From Choristoneura fumiferana (taxonomy: Eukaryota > Arthropoda > Insecta > Lepidoptera > Tortricidae), in assembly GCF_025370935.1 (NCBI RefSeq), contig NC_133482.1, positions 13,900,847 through 13,964,846 on the forward strand: DNA of 64,000 nt, in the 5' to 3' direction. The notes beneath the pieces are model-generated. The model worked only from the letters and a program-made list of their open reading frames with translations. It did not search any database and was not told where the DNA came from. The position numbers and the translations under genes are program-made. This document shows positions 11,546 through 22,900 of this stretch, piece by piece (positions within the stretch are counted from its first letter, which is position 1; each line of letters begins with the position of its first letter).

Positions 11546-14232
11546 AATCAACGACCCAAATTCCGGAACACGGAAACTTTTTAATAAAAAAACTTTGGGT
11601 CGCAAAACCGTAAACTTCTTTTAGCGGAATAATAACGGCCCGCGCTGAATCCTGAATAATAACCAATTCTTTCCACAATTTCAAACGCCTTTTACGGATA
11701 AAGAAAGTTTCGACTTGATTAAAAATTACTCGCTTGGAGATTACAATTACAACGAGGTAAACGAATTGTAACTTTTTGTTTAATCTGTTTTACTTCACTT
11801 CGGACATAAATCGAACATTCTAAAATTTAAGACTCGTTCGTTAGTTTCACATTGCTTGGATATGATATGATCAGACATCGAAATCTCCAGAAATCTAAAA
11901 ATAAATAAAACATGTTATCGACTTATACGAAAATCGAAATTTTTCTGATTTTTTAATTCAACTTGCTCCAAAAACTCCAATGTCTGGATCAATACCTAAT
12001 CAACACTGACATCCCATGTTCTTGAAGAGCATCTGTAAAGATGAATAATGTTTTTTATTACCTGCACTAGCTGCCAGCAATGGCGACCATGAGACCGAGG
12101 CAGCACCATAGCCTCATGGTCAAACTGTTACGAGTATTCGGATTTAGTTGCGGCCGTGGTTGATTCCACGGCTGGCTGTCCTCAGTCTCACGATCCTACT
12201 AATCAATCACTGCAGTCTAAATAGTTGCTTATTTATTTAGATTGCTTTAGTTTCTCCCTCACACGACGTCAACGACCAAAATCTGTCGCGCTGCTCGCTA
12301 ACTTATATGGAAGCAGCGTCACTATCACCATAGTAAAAGAGGAGAAGTAGGTTCACTAAAAACAAAAGTACATCGCGCGGCTTAAATGTGTGCGCGCCGG
12401 TTGGCGCCGGTACGCACGCACCCGCCGCACGCACACACTGATAATTTAAGGAGGATTAAGTTTTCTGTAGTCAATTCAAGGCTGCGCTGCCGTCGGTGCC
12501 GTACGTTTTGATTTTAGCTCGCTCGTCTGGCGCTCACCTCAGATGATCACCTTTTACGTTCGCGTACTCGTACTTACGTATTTTTTGTATTAGGTATAGT
12601 TGTAAATTAGTAGTATATAAGTGTAGTGTAATAGTTTCATGCAGGGACACATGAAAAAAAATAGATACCTACCTATAAACAATATAGTTATAGTATTATG
12701 TGTAGGTAAACAGTAAACATGAGTAGTATGTACACAGTCGCCATCACCACTCCAGCGAATTTACAAATAATATTTTTAAATTTAGTATAATAATAATATT
12801 GCGGCATAAAATCTTGTTTGTCTAGACACAGACATAAGACAATTTTAAGTTAACTTTCGTAATCTAAAATGGACATCGACAACAGTTAAGTCTCCTAAAG
12901 GGTCGGAGTGTGCATATCCTTGTCCTCTTTTACTATGCTATCACGAACAACTCCGTCCTGATATAGACCGTTCTTGAAATAAATTAAATAATATCGACCG
13001 ACTGCACTGTTCGGAAATCAATTAACTCTCATGAATGACTCACGACCTATGACCAGTTGCGATAGGTCACGCCGATGCCGACGTTACGTATTTATGCCGT
13101 TATTAGCTACGGCTAATTAAATTTTAAGGCTGCTTGACGTTTTCGTGATACTAATGTCGAGAATGTATTAATTTTAAGGGGATAAAAGAACTTGTTTGTG
13201 AACTACGTGTTTTTTTTTATACGGGCCTTGTTGAATCTTATGTGTACTGCAGTTTTGGCAGGTTCATTTCTAAAACTATTTCGTAACTGATCTAATTAAA
13301 GGTAAGTACCAGCTATGTGTTTGCTTTCATAAATATAAAAAGTATATAAATGGGTAATTTTCAGGTAATTTTCTTTGAAAAGTCGTCAGCTGTATTTTCA
13401 CTAGATGATATTTTAATATAACGTAGAACATTAAAGTAAGTAAACATAGCCACCCACATACATTGCATCACACGGCGTCATGTGCTCAAATATAATACGA
13501 GAACACAGATACTGAAAGAGATACTAATACGGCGAAGTCATCTATTTGAAAAACAGTTCGTAAATAAATTTGGTTTCACGTGTTAAGACGTGGATAAATT
13601 ACACCATGGATTAAGTACACTTAAACAGTAGGGTAGTAGGCCATAAAAAGTAAAATGTGATCTGATCACTCATAAACAAAATGTAGAATCCATCTACAGA
13701 CATTCGGATTCTTGTAAACTAATAGATGAATATTACACGGTAGAACTGACAGCCGGTCGGTATCGTTTGCAATGACAGGATTTTGACTAGGTCACCTTCC
13801 CCTCAAGCTGTGCCCTCAAGCTATAAATATAATGCCATAAAACGTTCAGTCGTAGGCTTATATATGAAATTAAATAAAGACTGATAGAGTTACACTAAAA
13901 AAAACGTAACGATAAAGACAAATCAAAATATTTCATGCAATACTGTTGTCGTATGCAATTATCTGACAGCTCATTTCATTTCTATCGATGATTTATATTC
14001 TTAATTAATGACATGAACTCCTCATAGACACATTCCACTTCAAGAATTAATCAAAACAGATGACTAAACATAAGTAAAATAAGTAATGATTTCTATTTCT
14101 ATTTCTAAAAACCACTTAACCTATGTTTGAAATATAACCAGCAAAATTATGTTATGTTCACTTTATTCGACACCAGTGGGCGGACAGGGTAGATATCGCG
14201 TAGATGGAAAATTAAAACGTTTAATTATAATG
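11546..14232. other. No gene seen; GC-rich patch at 12360-12545
   Basis: Mostly AT-rich. The patch at 12360-12545 is rich in CG and alternating CG/CA (GCGCGCCGGTTGGCGCCGG) and is the most CpG-dense stretch for several kb. It could be a promoter or 5' exon, but no start codon with a coding frame and donor is visible. Confidence 0.4.
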
Positions 14233-14480
14233 AATATCATGGGACACTTGACACCAATTACCTAGCTAGTCCCAAACTAAGCAAAGCTTGTACTATGGAT
14301 ACTTGCAACGGATAAACATACTTATATAGATAAAACATACTTAAATACATATTAAACATCTAAGACCCGAGAACAAACATTCGTATTATTCATACAAATA
14401 TCTGCCCCGGCCGTGAATCGAGCCCGGGACCTCAAGCTTCGTAGTCAGGATCTCTAACCACTTCGCCATCCGGTCGTCTA
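14233..14480 (-). mobile_element. tRNA-derived SINE, family B
   Basis: Minus-strand copy closely matching 11313-11545 and 46572-46805. Head with AGAGATCCTGACTACGAAGC then GGTCCCGGGCTCGATTC, body ending CAAGTGTCCCATGATATTC. Confidence 0.87.
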
Positions 14481-14689
14481 ATGATGTGAAAATTTTCAAA
14501 CTTGAGAGTAATTTAGTGTAATGGAAGTGTATTAAAGAAGTCCATTAATCAATTTCACGCTTCGACAAAGTTAAATGAAACTTTTACATCCAAGAGATTC
14601 GCTTGGAAAATTTGCGTTACAGCAATCTCGCAGTTTGATGGGTGTCATTTCAGTTTCTTTGAGTTTGCAAAACGCGTATACCGACGTGT

Positions 14690-15240
14690 AAAAACCGGCC
14701 AAGAGCGTGTCGGACACGCCCAAAATAGGGTTCCGTAGCCATTACGAAAACATTAAGTAATATTTTTCTAAGGATTTCGTATTTTATACGGAATCTTCCA
14801 AGTTTAGGTATATTACTTATACTAAACTACTAATAATTCTCAAGCAAACTTAGCCTTATAGTTTTCCTTGATTATATACTTACTACCATCCTGAATTATT
14901 TCAAATTTTCCACCCACCGGTTTAGAGAGGGGGGGGACGCTCGATTTTAATGAAAATTTGCACTTTAAAGTTAAATATTTCGCAAACATATCATTGAATC
15001 GAAAATCGTCTTAGGAAACCCCTAATGGTTCCTACCTACCAACGATACCCCACACTATAGGGTTGAAGGGGAAAAAAAATCACCCCCACTTTACGTCTAC
15101 TAATAATTGTACCATTTTGTCGGCATAGTTTACCTTCATATCCGTACAAAATTACAGCTTTCTAGCATTGATATTCCTGAGCAAAGCGCGACGGACGGAC
15201 GGACGACGGACGACGGACGACGGACGACGGACAGACGGAC

Positions 15241-15306
<66 letters not shown>

Positions 15307-15357
15307 TGGCGAAACTATAAGGGTTCCGTTTTTGCCATTTTGGCTCCGGAACCCTAA
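14690..15357 (+). mobile_element. Dispersed lepidopteran repeat with internal GACA/GACG tandem
   Basis: Starts AAAACCGGCCAAGAGCGTGT, runs through CGGACACGCCCAAAATAGGG and ends GGCTCCGGAACCCTAAAAA. It contains a (GACGGAC)n/(GACA)n block at 15188-15306. A minus-strand fragment of the same 5' end is inserted at 38573-38703. The frames across the GACA block are low complexity, not genes. Confidence 0.8.
15188..15306 (+). repeat. GACG/GACA microsatellite
   Basis: A stretch of GACGGACGACGGAC units passing into (CAGA)n. It is an internal part of the 14690-15357 repeat. Confidence 0.95.
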
Positions 15358-15599
15358 AAATGGCTAAGTATTTAGGAGTCAAGTCAGGCTCGTAGACAAA
15401 GTTCCGTAGCGTACAATTGCTATTATTAAGATCGTACAACCATCAAATAATGTTTGTTCTGTAAGGGAACCTGTTATAATAGGCGATAACGGAACGCGTC
15501 AACACAACAACAACCAAGCATTTAAACGAGCATAATAAACTGTTGATGACTGGGGTCGACGACCCAAATAATGTAAGTAATAAACATCCACAAAATTAT

Positions 15600-16210
15600 T
15601 ACATGATTAATTTTAAGGTGTACTGCCGTTTCGGCAAAATATTTTTCGCCAAATTTCACTTCCCAAAAAACTTATCGCAGTAGTTTAATTTCCCAAACGT
15701 ATATTTAGAATATTAAGATTTCTCATTTTATTAATTTTGTCTAATTATCATTTGGCATAACTTTACATAGTCAAGTTTTATTATGACAAACGTTTATTAA
15801 GCAAACGTTTTCTTTTGGCTAATATTATATTCCAAAAAATTGTTTGTTCAAAATGACACTTCGCACACGAACTAACCACAGAAATCAACTGCTACCAGAA
15901 AAGTAGGTCAGGTTAGGTTAGAACTGCGTCAGCCACAGAAACGAACTGCTACCAGAAAAGTAGGTTATTTATAATGCCATGCAATATTTTGGGAAGAGTG
16001 CTTTATGCCAAACGATACATTTGACTAAATGAAACATGACTAAGTAATTATTTATGAAACAATAATTTTCCAAAAAAATACTAACTGTAAAATTGTGACA
16101 AGTTGTTTTAGCAAATGATTAGCCAAATGCCATAGATATATTTGCCAAATGATAATTTGAGTAAAATATTTTGCGATGTGATACTTTGGGAAAAGTTTTT
16201 TGCCCATACA
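15600..16210. repeat. Repeat-like block with recurring GCCAAA and CCAAAA motifs
   Basis: Many short degenerate recurrences of GCAAAATATTTT, GCCAAAT and TTTGGCATAA, plus a duplicated segment (CAACTGCTACCAGAAAAGTA at about 15889 and a near-copy at about 15945). It contains two TTAGG-like pentamers, too few to be telomeric. No gene is seen. Confidence 0.5.
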
Positions 16211-16849
16211 TTAGTAACCAATACTCATTAATTTTATTCATGGACAAGCGTACATTGTCATTTTATTACGTAATTAAAATTCTCCATAGTTATTTGTTCC
16301 GATTTCGAGATTTAACGCATGGAAAATTCGATAAGTGATTCAGAAGCTCGATTTCAACTATAGCAATCAGTATTGAAGTAATAATATTCTTTTAATAATG
16401 TTGTTTTATTTTAGAAGTACAACGCTTGTGCGAGATTATGTGTATAAAAAACGATTGACACGGATTGTAAAAACGATTGATAAGGATCTCTGTTCCAATC
16501 TCATCCATACCCATTTAAGTCACTACTTACTTAGTTAAAAATTGCGAGATAGAAGCAACCTCACCCATGTTAATTTGCTGAGCAGGTGTGGGCTGGTTGC
16601 CCCGAGATATTGCCGTCCAACGAGAAGCTCATTCTCATTTTGTAACAAAGCCATTAGACTTTAAAAAATACGATGGTAGCAATGACCGCTTTTGCCGATT
16701 TATTGACTTCTATAAATAAATACAGCTACAAACCACTCTGCTGTGACACGTAAAAATATTCAAGCATTCCTAAACACCAATCGAAACTTCATCGACGAGA
16801 AATGTTTGGAATAATGTCATTTCGAATTCCGCACGGAATGACGGTCGCC

Positions 16850-16934
16850 TGTTGACAGCCTGTCAGCTGTAGTGGGCGGTTTCCGTGTAAATTTAACGTT
16901 TTATTTATTTTCTCATTGAAAAATAGTGCAGATA
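16850..16934 (+). promoter_or_regulatory. Putative NDUFS7 5' UTR / core promoter region
   Basis: Sequence just upstream of the inferred NDUFS7 start. It is more GC-rich than its surroundings (GACGGTCGCC, CTGTCAGCTGTAGTGGGCGG) with no clear TATA box, as usual for a housekeeping gene. The exact transcription start cannot be read. Confidence 0.35.
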
Positions 16935-16978
16935 ATGATACGAGCAACTGGATACGCGCTGAGAGACGTATGGATAAG
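16935..16978 (+). CDS. NDUFS7: NDUFS7 exon 1 (presequence start), inferred
   Basis: ATG at 16935, 14 codons plus AG, donor AAG|GTAGTG. It encodes MIRATGYALRDVWI and the first two bases of an Arg. Chosen because it is the only ATG frame I found that ends in phase 2 and so joins the next exon through AG|A. The basic, amphipathic start suits mitochondrial import. The donor is not a strong consensus and there is no transcript evidence. Confidence 0.7.
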
Positions 16979-19900
16979 GTAGTGTTATTAGCTTATTAGC
17001 GTTAAATTCAAAAAGATTGTATCTTTACGTTTGTTTACGTAACTCGAAACATTCGGGTAAAATTCGTGAATACTTTCTCTCGTACAAAGGATCTTTTGTG
17101 CTCGTGTCTGCATGGATAACAATCGACTTTCTTTAACAAAGAACGGGGCCAACTTATTAAAAATGTTGATCAGTTTTCGTAATAAAAGTCTGCGTAAGAT
17201 AAATGGAGGGGAAAAAAAATGAAATGCGCGTCTTTTTATTTCAGAAATCAACTGCGGAGTTTGAAGAACCTCGCTTTGCCGGGAGAGAGCGCGGGAGGAG
17301 AGGAACCTCACCGGAGCAACACGAGAAACCTCAGTGAGGCAAAGTCTTTTGTGCCTTCGAGGAATGCTAGCACCAAGAAAGCCCCGCCCGTGCCAATCCA
17401 CGGGGCGAGGATGTTCGAAAAGGGCAAAGAGAGAAAGTATTCGCCCTTCCATGCGCCTGGGCAGGTAATGAAAATTGAATATCGTGATTGGATTTGGCTA
17501 ATAAAATTGATGATGTTTTATTTTTGTGTTGTTACTCGATTTCGACTCGGTTTCGAGATGGACGGATGACTTGGTTAAAGCCGCGGGTTTACGGTGGACG
17601 CTGGCTGCTTCCGACCTAAGCTACTTAAGAGGACGTCCTAGGGCTGATGATGATAACTCGATTTCGAATCCTATCGTACTGGTAATAAATTGTAGATTAC
17701 ATAGCCTTCAAACGAGCGAGAAGTAAACATGATTTTAGGTTCTACTCCTAGTATTTAGTCTACTATGCGGGAAACGACTCCCGCCCCAAACGTGCTCACT
17801 CAGTTTTTCTCAAAAAAAATAGGAATTTACGGAAAACTTCTGACTGTGACCCCCTTGATGAATCTTGAGCTGCTGCCGCGGGTGAAAAACATGTAAACGA
17901 ATGTAAGCTTTTCACTTTTCCAACTCTTTTATTCCGGCTTTGACTGCTTCACTGTCAGTCAACTGCTCTGCTCAGCTCATGGCGCGCCCTCCGTGCCATT
18001 AGTAATCTTTGCCGCAATAAAATATTCGGAGAAAAGAGAGATGTGTTCATGAGAAAACGCCGGATTCAGCAGCAAAGCTGAATTACTGTAACTAGAATGT
18101 TGGGGCTTTTACGCAGCAATTCCATCGCGAGAAATAATGTTTATATACTTAAATATAAAAGGAGAAGCAATGGAATGAATGAAATATTTAGGTAAGAATT
18201 AAAATGCAACAGAAACTTAGTATCACCTCCTAGTGCTGGGTACAGACAGGCCCTCTGCCACATGCGAGGGATTGAGCTGCAGTTTCCAAACGAGACATAA
18301 CAATGCAACATCAAATGACTTCGCAGCTGCAGTCGAAGAAACGAATTTTAACGAATAACGTACCAGGATGGTACCTTTATACAAATATTTTCATAATTAT
18401 TTTCTTAGCAAATGTTGGGTCAAGGACTTTAATTCATGAGCCACCATGGAACCATTTCACAGTAAAATGAAGTTTTCTCAGTTCCTGAGAAGAGGGGCTA
18501 CGGTTTAAGACGTGAGTTATCCCTTAAAATATCATTTAATACGAACATCGACTCATTAAAGCCCTCAAGTCTTCGACTCGTTCGTGATTCCTTATTTACC
18601 GCCATTAAAACACACACAATGTACTATATAGGTATTGTATTACAATTCCAATACACCGTAACATCCATTATTCCAGTTACATACGGGCCACACTCACGAC
18701 CCACACTCAAGACCTTCAAAACGCAACTATTGACTTGGCTAGAAATGAAATCACTTTCACTATTTGTCTATCTGTAGCAGCGTTAATTTGCACCAATTCT
18801 ATAAGAAAATTGTCCCCCCCCCTCTTAAAATTCCCCAATCAAACAAATTAATTAAGAGAACATTTCAATTTGATTTCTTTCTGGCGTTACGGTCGCGGTA
18901 AATAAAACAAAGCGAGTTAATAAAAACAAAATCAAAGTGGATTTTTCCTGGCGAGCCATGAACAAGAAAAAATCCAGGGGGATTAATTGCTTAGGGAATT
19001 CATCCAATAATCCGTGACAAGGGGAAAGTAATTACAGGATTAAGCGGGACCGCGAACATATTGATCCGGAATTCGCCGACGCGGCTCTAGGTAAGAACGA
19101 GGTATTGAGTGGTATTGATGAGAACAATAATGTTAATAAAATACAGTATCAACACATTGAGCGGATAGAGTATTCGGTCACAGTGTTTCACGGGATGACC
19201 GTAAAAGTAACAAAACAGCTGTTTCATACAAAGGTTTGTTACCTGCTTGACCAAAATGTATGAAACAGCTGATTTTTTTTCGTGATTTCAGAGTTGCTCC
19301 CATAATGAAAGTTGTTCAGATTGATGGTCTGAGCAAGTACTTATACAAAATTTGAACGGTCCATAAAATTACAACCTGTAGATGTCGCTAGTATCGCTGC
19401 TTAAGTGACTAAGAAAAAAGCAGGCTGAAATGTGTGGTGCATGGGAGAAATTTGTGTCTAGACTCCTGTCCAGTGGTGGCGTAGGGGTATGGCACGCGGC
19501 ATGGAATGCTAAGGACCTGGGTTCGATTCCCAGCGCTGGTCTCTCTTTCTGGGTTTTTTCTGTTCATCCATGTTTCAGTTTGTATTTTCACAGTTTTCAC
19601 GACAAACAGCGTTTTATTTAACGCCAACCATATTATATTATACAAGACTTTTGAGAAAGACCAACTCGACGTGTTAATACTGTAAGATACTGTACCTTTT
19701 TCCGTAATCCCATAATGTACTCCGCCCGTCCCGCAATGTACATCACCTTTTTCGCACTGTTATTATCCGATTGCTGCCTGCCAGAAAGGGGGGTTTTTGT
19801 TTTGGAGTATGTATCCGGTCTTTAGCATGCTTCACATGGCTTGATTTGTCCTCATTGTAATAGTTACATAGGCATAGGGCATAAAAATTCCATCAAAAAT

Positions 19901-22900
19901 AAGTAAGATCGGAGGATAGGGGTTACCGCCTGAGAAGCCTTTCTTACCCGTGGTGCATCTGAAGAAGTTAACTAGGAGTTTTTGTAGTCGGGTTTTTCTT
20001 TAATTAATATTTGTTTCCTCTCGACTATGCTTTTAATTTCATCATAAATAAGTATTTTTGATATAAAATTAGCCTGCAAAGTGTAAAAAAAGTCTAGTGT
20101 TAGGTTGGTCAACCTAACGGTTTTATGAAATTTGAGATTGCGTACAAAAAATTGTTGCTACCAATCCTACCAAAAACAGTAAGTAGCCGTATTATTTAAA
20201 AAAACTTTGTGTGTTTGGTTGGCCAACCTAAAAAAGTAAGAAATTAAAAAAAAAAACAAATTGGCGGGAACCTTGTGAATTTTCCGTGGTCATTTTTTGA
20301 GAGTGCGAATGTAAACTTACAAAAATGGAATCATCGAGTGCTAGTGACATTTCTTTCCTATTAATTGTTTAGCATGAGTTTTTTTTTTCGTGTACTATTC
20401 CTGTAATAGTTGAAAGATAAGCAGCACCAGCACCTCGCATTAAGTAATTTATACTGCACTGCCCTCGTGCTTTTTAAAGCCTTCGCTAACGCTCGGGCTC
20501 CAAATCGGCACTCGGTGCACTAATAAATAACTTTCTGCTTGGTGCAACAATCTACTATTTCATCCTTTCAAATTAAGATAAAAAAGTTAAGGACGCAAAA
20601 AAGATACCCTTTACAAACTTTTGCTCATTATAAGTTTATCTTTCAGCAGTTTTAAAACTCCTTCAGCCTATAAAGCTGTACACGGTGTAAAGTCAAATTA
20701 ACTCAATTAAAAGAAGCCTTTGATGGTCATCTAAAAGCATTCCTAAACCACAAACTTCATTACGAGTGCCTTTTGAAAACCCACAAAACAGTAGCGCGCA
20801 AAACAAAACCCCTAGAATCCGGAGTTCAGCCCTTGAAAAAACTACAAGCGTCTTATTTACTTCATTATCATCCTAAAAAGAAATATACCAAGGCAAGCTG
20901 AGCCGCAAATAACGAATTCCGAATAGGTTTTGGCGCAGCGGGATCCAATTACCGAGAACAGCGTTATCTCAACAAAATACGGTATACTAGGGGAAAGTTT
21001 CTTGCAAAGAAATATTGTCACGACTGTAATACCAACTGAGGTGAAAAGGCCTTTTTTGCGTTGTTCTATCGAGGAAAGTTAGGCCGAAGAAATGGCTGGT
21101 CTGGATATTTAAATGCACGTGTCGTGGCTACGGCACCCGCGGGATTGCTCAGCTAATTACGACTAATAAATAGGTCGATAGATGTCACTACTTGAAGTTG
21201 ATATCTTTGGAGATTTGCAATTTTTTTGTGCTTATATTATAATACATACTTAATCGGGTCAGTACCTAGGTACTGCATTTTTTATTGAGAGAATAGGTAC
21301 GTCAAATTGTACTCCTTGACGTAATCTCGGAGTGAATATACTTTTAACTTTTTTTACATACTTTTAATAAACTTAAAATAGATTATACAAGTTCCAATAA
21401 CCTCGTTATTATTCTGTTTACAATGCTTATTACAACTAAAACAAGTACTTGTGTAAAGACTTACAGTGTCATTGAAAATATTCTACACACTACAAGTGGA
21501 CAGGTGGTGTAAACAAACCAATTAACATTGTATAATCAACGCTTCCTTTCAACAGCTGGTGATACCCAAAAAGGGTCAGATTAATGTCCAGCTGCCGCCG
21601 ATAAGAACCCTCAGACAGGTATAGGAGAGAAGAGATATGAGGTTTAATTGGGAAAACTTAATTGATTATCTATATACAAAATGAATCAACTTATTTGAAG
21701 TTCAACCAAATAGTGCGGGAAAAAAGAGGTGAACAGTGTAAGGCAATTTTAGTGCACGCTTGTCTGGGCCACAAATAGAGCTCTCGCCAGGCGAATGTCA
21801 TACCTGGCGTCACTGCTGTTAGCTATGCCTTTGTTGGAATTTCTAATGTCTTCGCATAGATAGACGATTATACTGTAAGTATTACATTAAGACTATCTAG
21901 TTTTTATAGGCTGCTTAAAGAGTGCAAACATCAGGATAGAACAAAATATAAATTGTTCTGTACTGACTATGGCACATTAAAAATGCGAGCATGGGAATAT
22001 ATAAACTCCTTTAATCTGTATCAAATAACACTGCGGTATTCCAAACTTCCGCATAGACTTTTACGATCGACTTTAGAGTCTGGCATGCGTCTTACACCAC
22101 GTAGGTACTTTTGTTTATACGTTCTTTCTTATACTGTGTAACCTCGGGATCAAACCTGATTATTTAGTCAGGGAGAGAAGGCCTTATGGGATTGGTATAG
22201 CTGCGTCTCTGTTTAATCAGCATCGTAGTTGTTTTAGTTGGATGTTTGCACGGTGACTCAGTCGTTTTAGTATTCGAATGAACGCTTCCTCGCTGCCCAT
22301 TGCCGGTCCATGACATGCCGGGCTACTATGAAATTCGATAATCGAAGTTCGTATGGTACCGTCTCTCTCACTCTCGTATTAAATAATATTAGCGTCAGCG
22401 GGACTGCACGATAAGAAGTTCGAATTTTGCACTTCGTAGTATAGCGCCTGCTATTGACTCTGAATGGGCTTTACGATACGACGTATTTAAATATAGATCG
22501 CGGCTTCGCGGCGCGTACGATTCAGTTTACGTTCGTATTGATTATCAAGTGTTAAGTTTTTGTTAATAGCCGTTTGATGCGCACCTGATAATTAATGTGG
22601 GAGGAATATTAAATCTGTCAAGGGTTTCATGTCTAATGCATCTTGATGTTGTGTGATATTTAGTATGCTATAATATGATGATATCAGAGTATTTGTAGTT
22701 GAAATTAGTAGACTTAGCCGTAGTAGTTTTAGATATGTAAATAATATTGAGGGATACAATAATTGGGCCAGTCAACTATTTTACCGACACTTTGGGCGTC
22801 TCCTGCGTTACCAAAATTGTCTCTGGCGTTACCAAAAAATCGTACTTCCAACAAGATATTTCACGGTTTAATAGGTTGAACTTACGTAGGATGGCATGTA

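Noticed and set aside
13240..13290. ATG frame MCTAVLAGSFLKLFR as the NDUFS7 leader
   Set aside because: Its only nearby donor leaves phase 1, while exon 2 needs phase 2; the ATG at 16935 fits.
15152..15439. Cys/Val/Ser-rich 95-aa frame
   Set aside because: It is the translation of a GACA/GACG microsatellite inside a dispersed repeat.
15905..15920. TTAGG repeats as interstitial telomere
   Set aside because: Only two pentamers; too short to mean anything.
16988..17452. 154-aa minus-strand open frame
   Set aside because: It is antisense to NDUFS7 exon 2 and intron 1; the plus strand has splice sites and matching phases.
19037..19089. 53-nt possible exon (IKRDREHIDPEFADAAL) with donor CTAG|GTAAGA
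   Set aside because: Its phases (2 in, 1 out) do not fit the phase-0 NDUFS7 intron it lies in, and the acceptor has a purine-rich tract.
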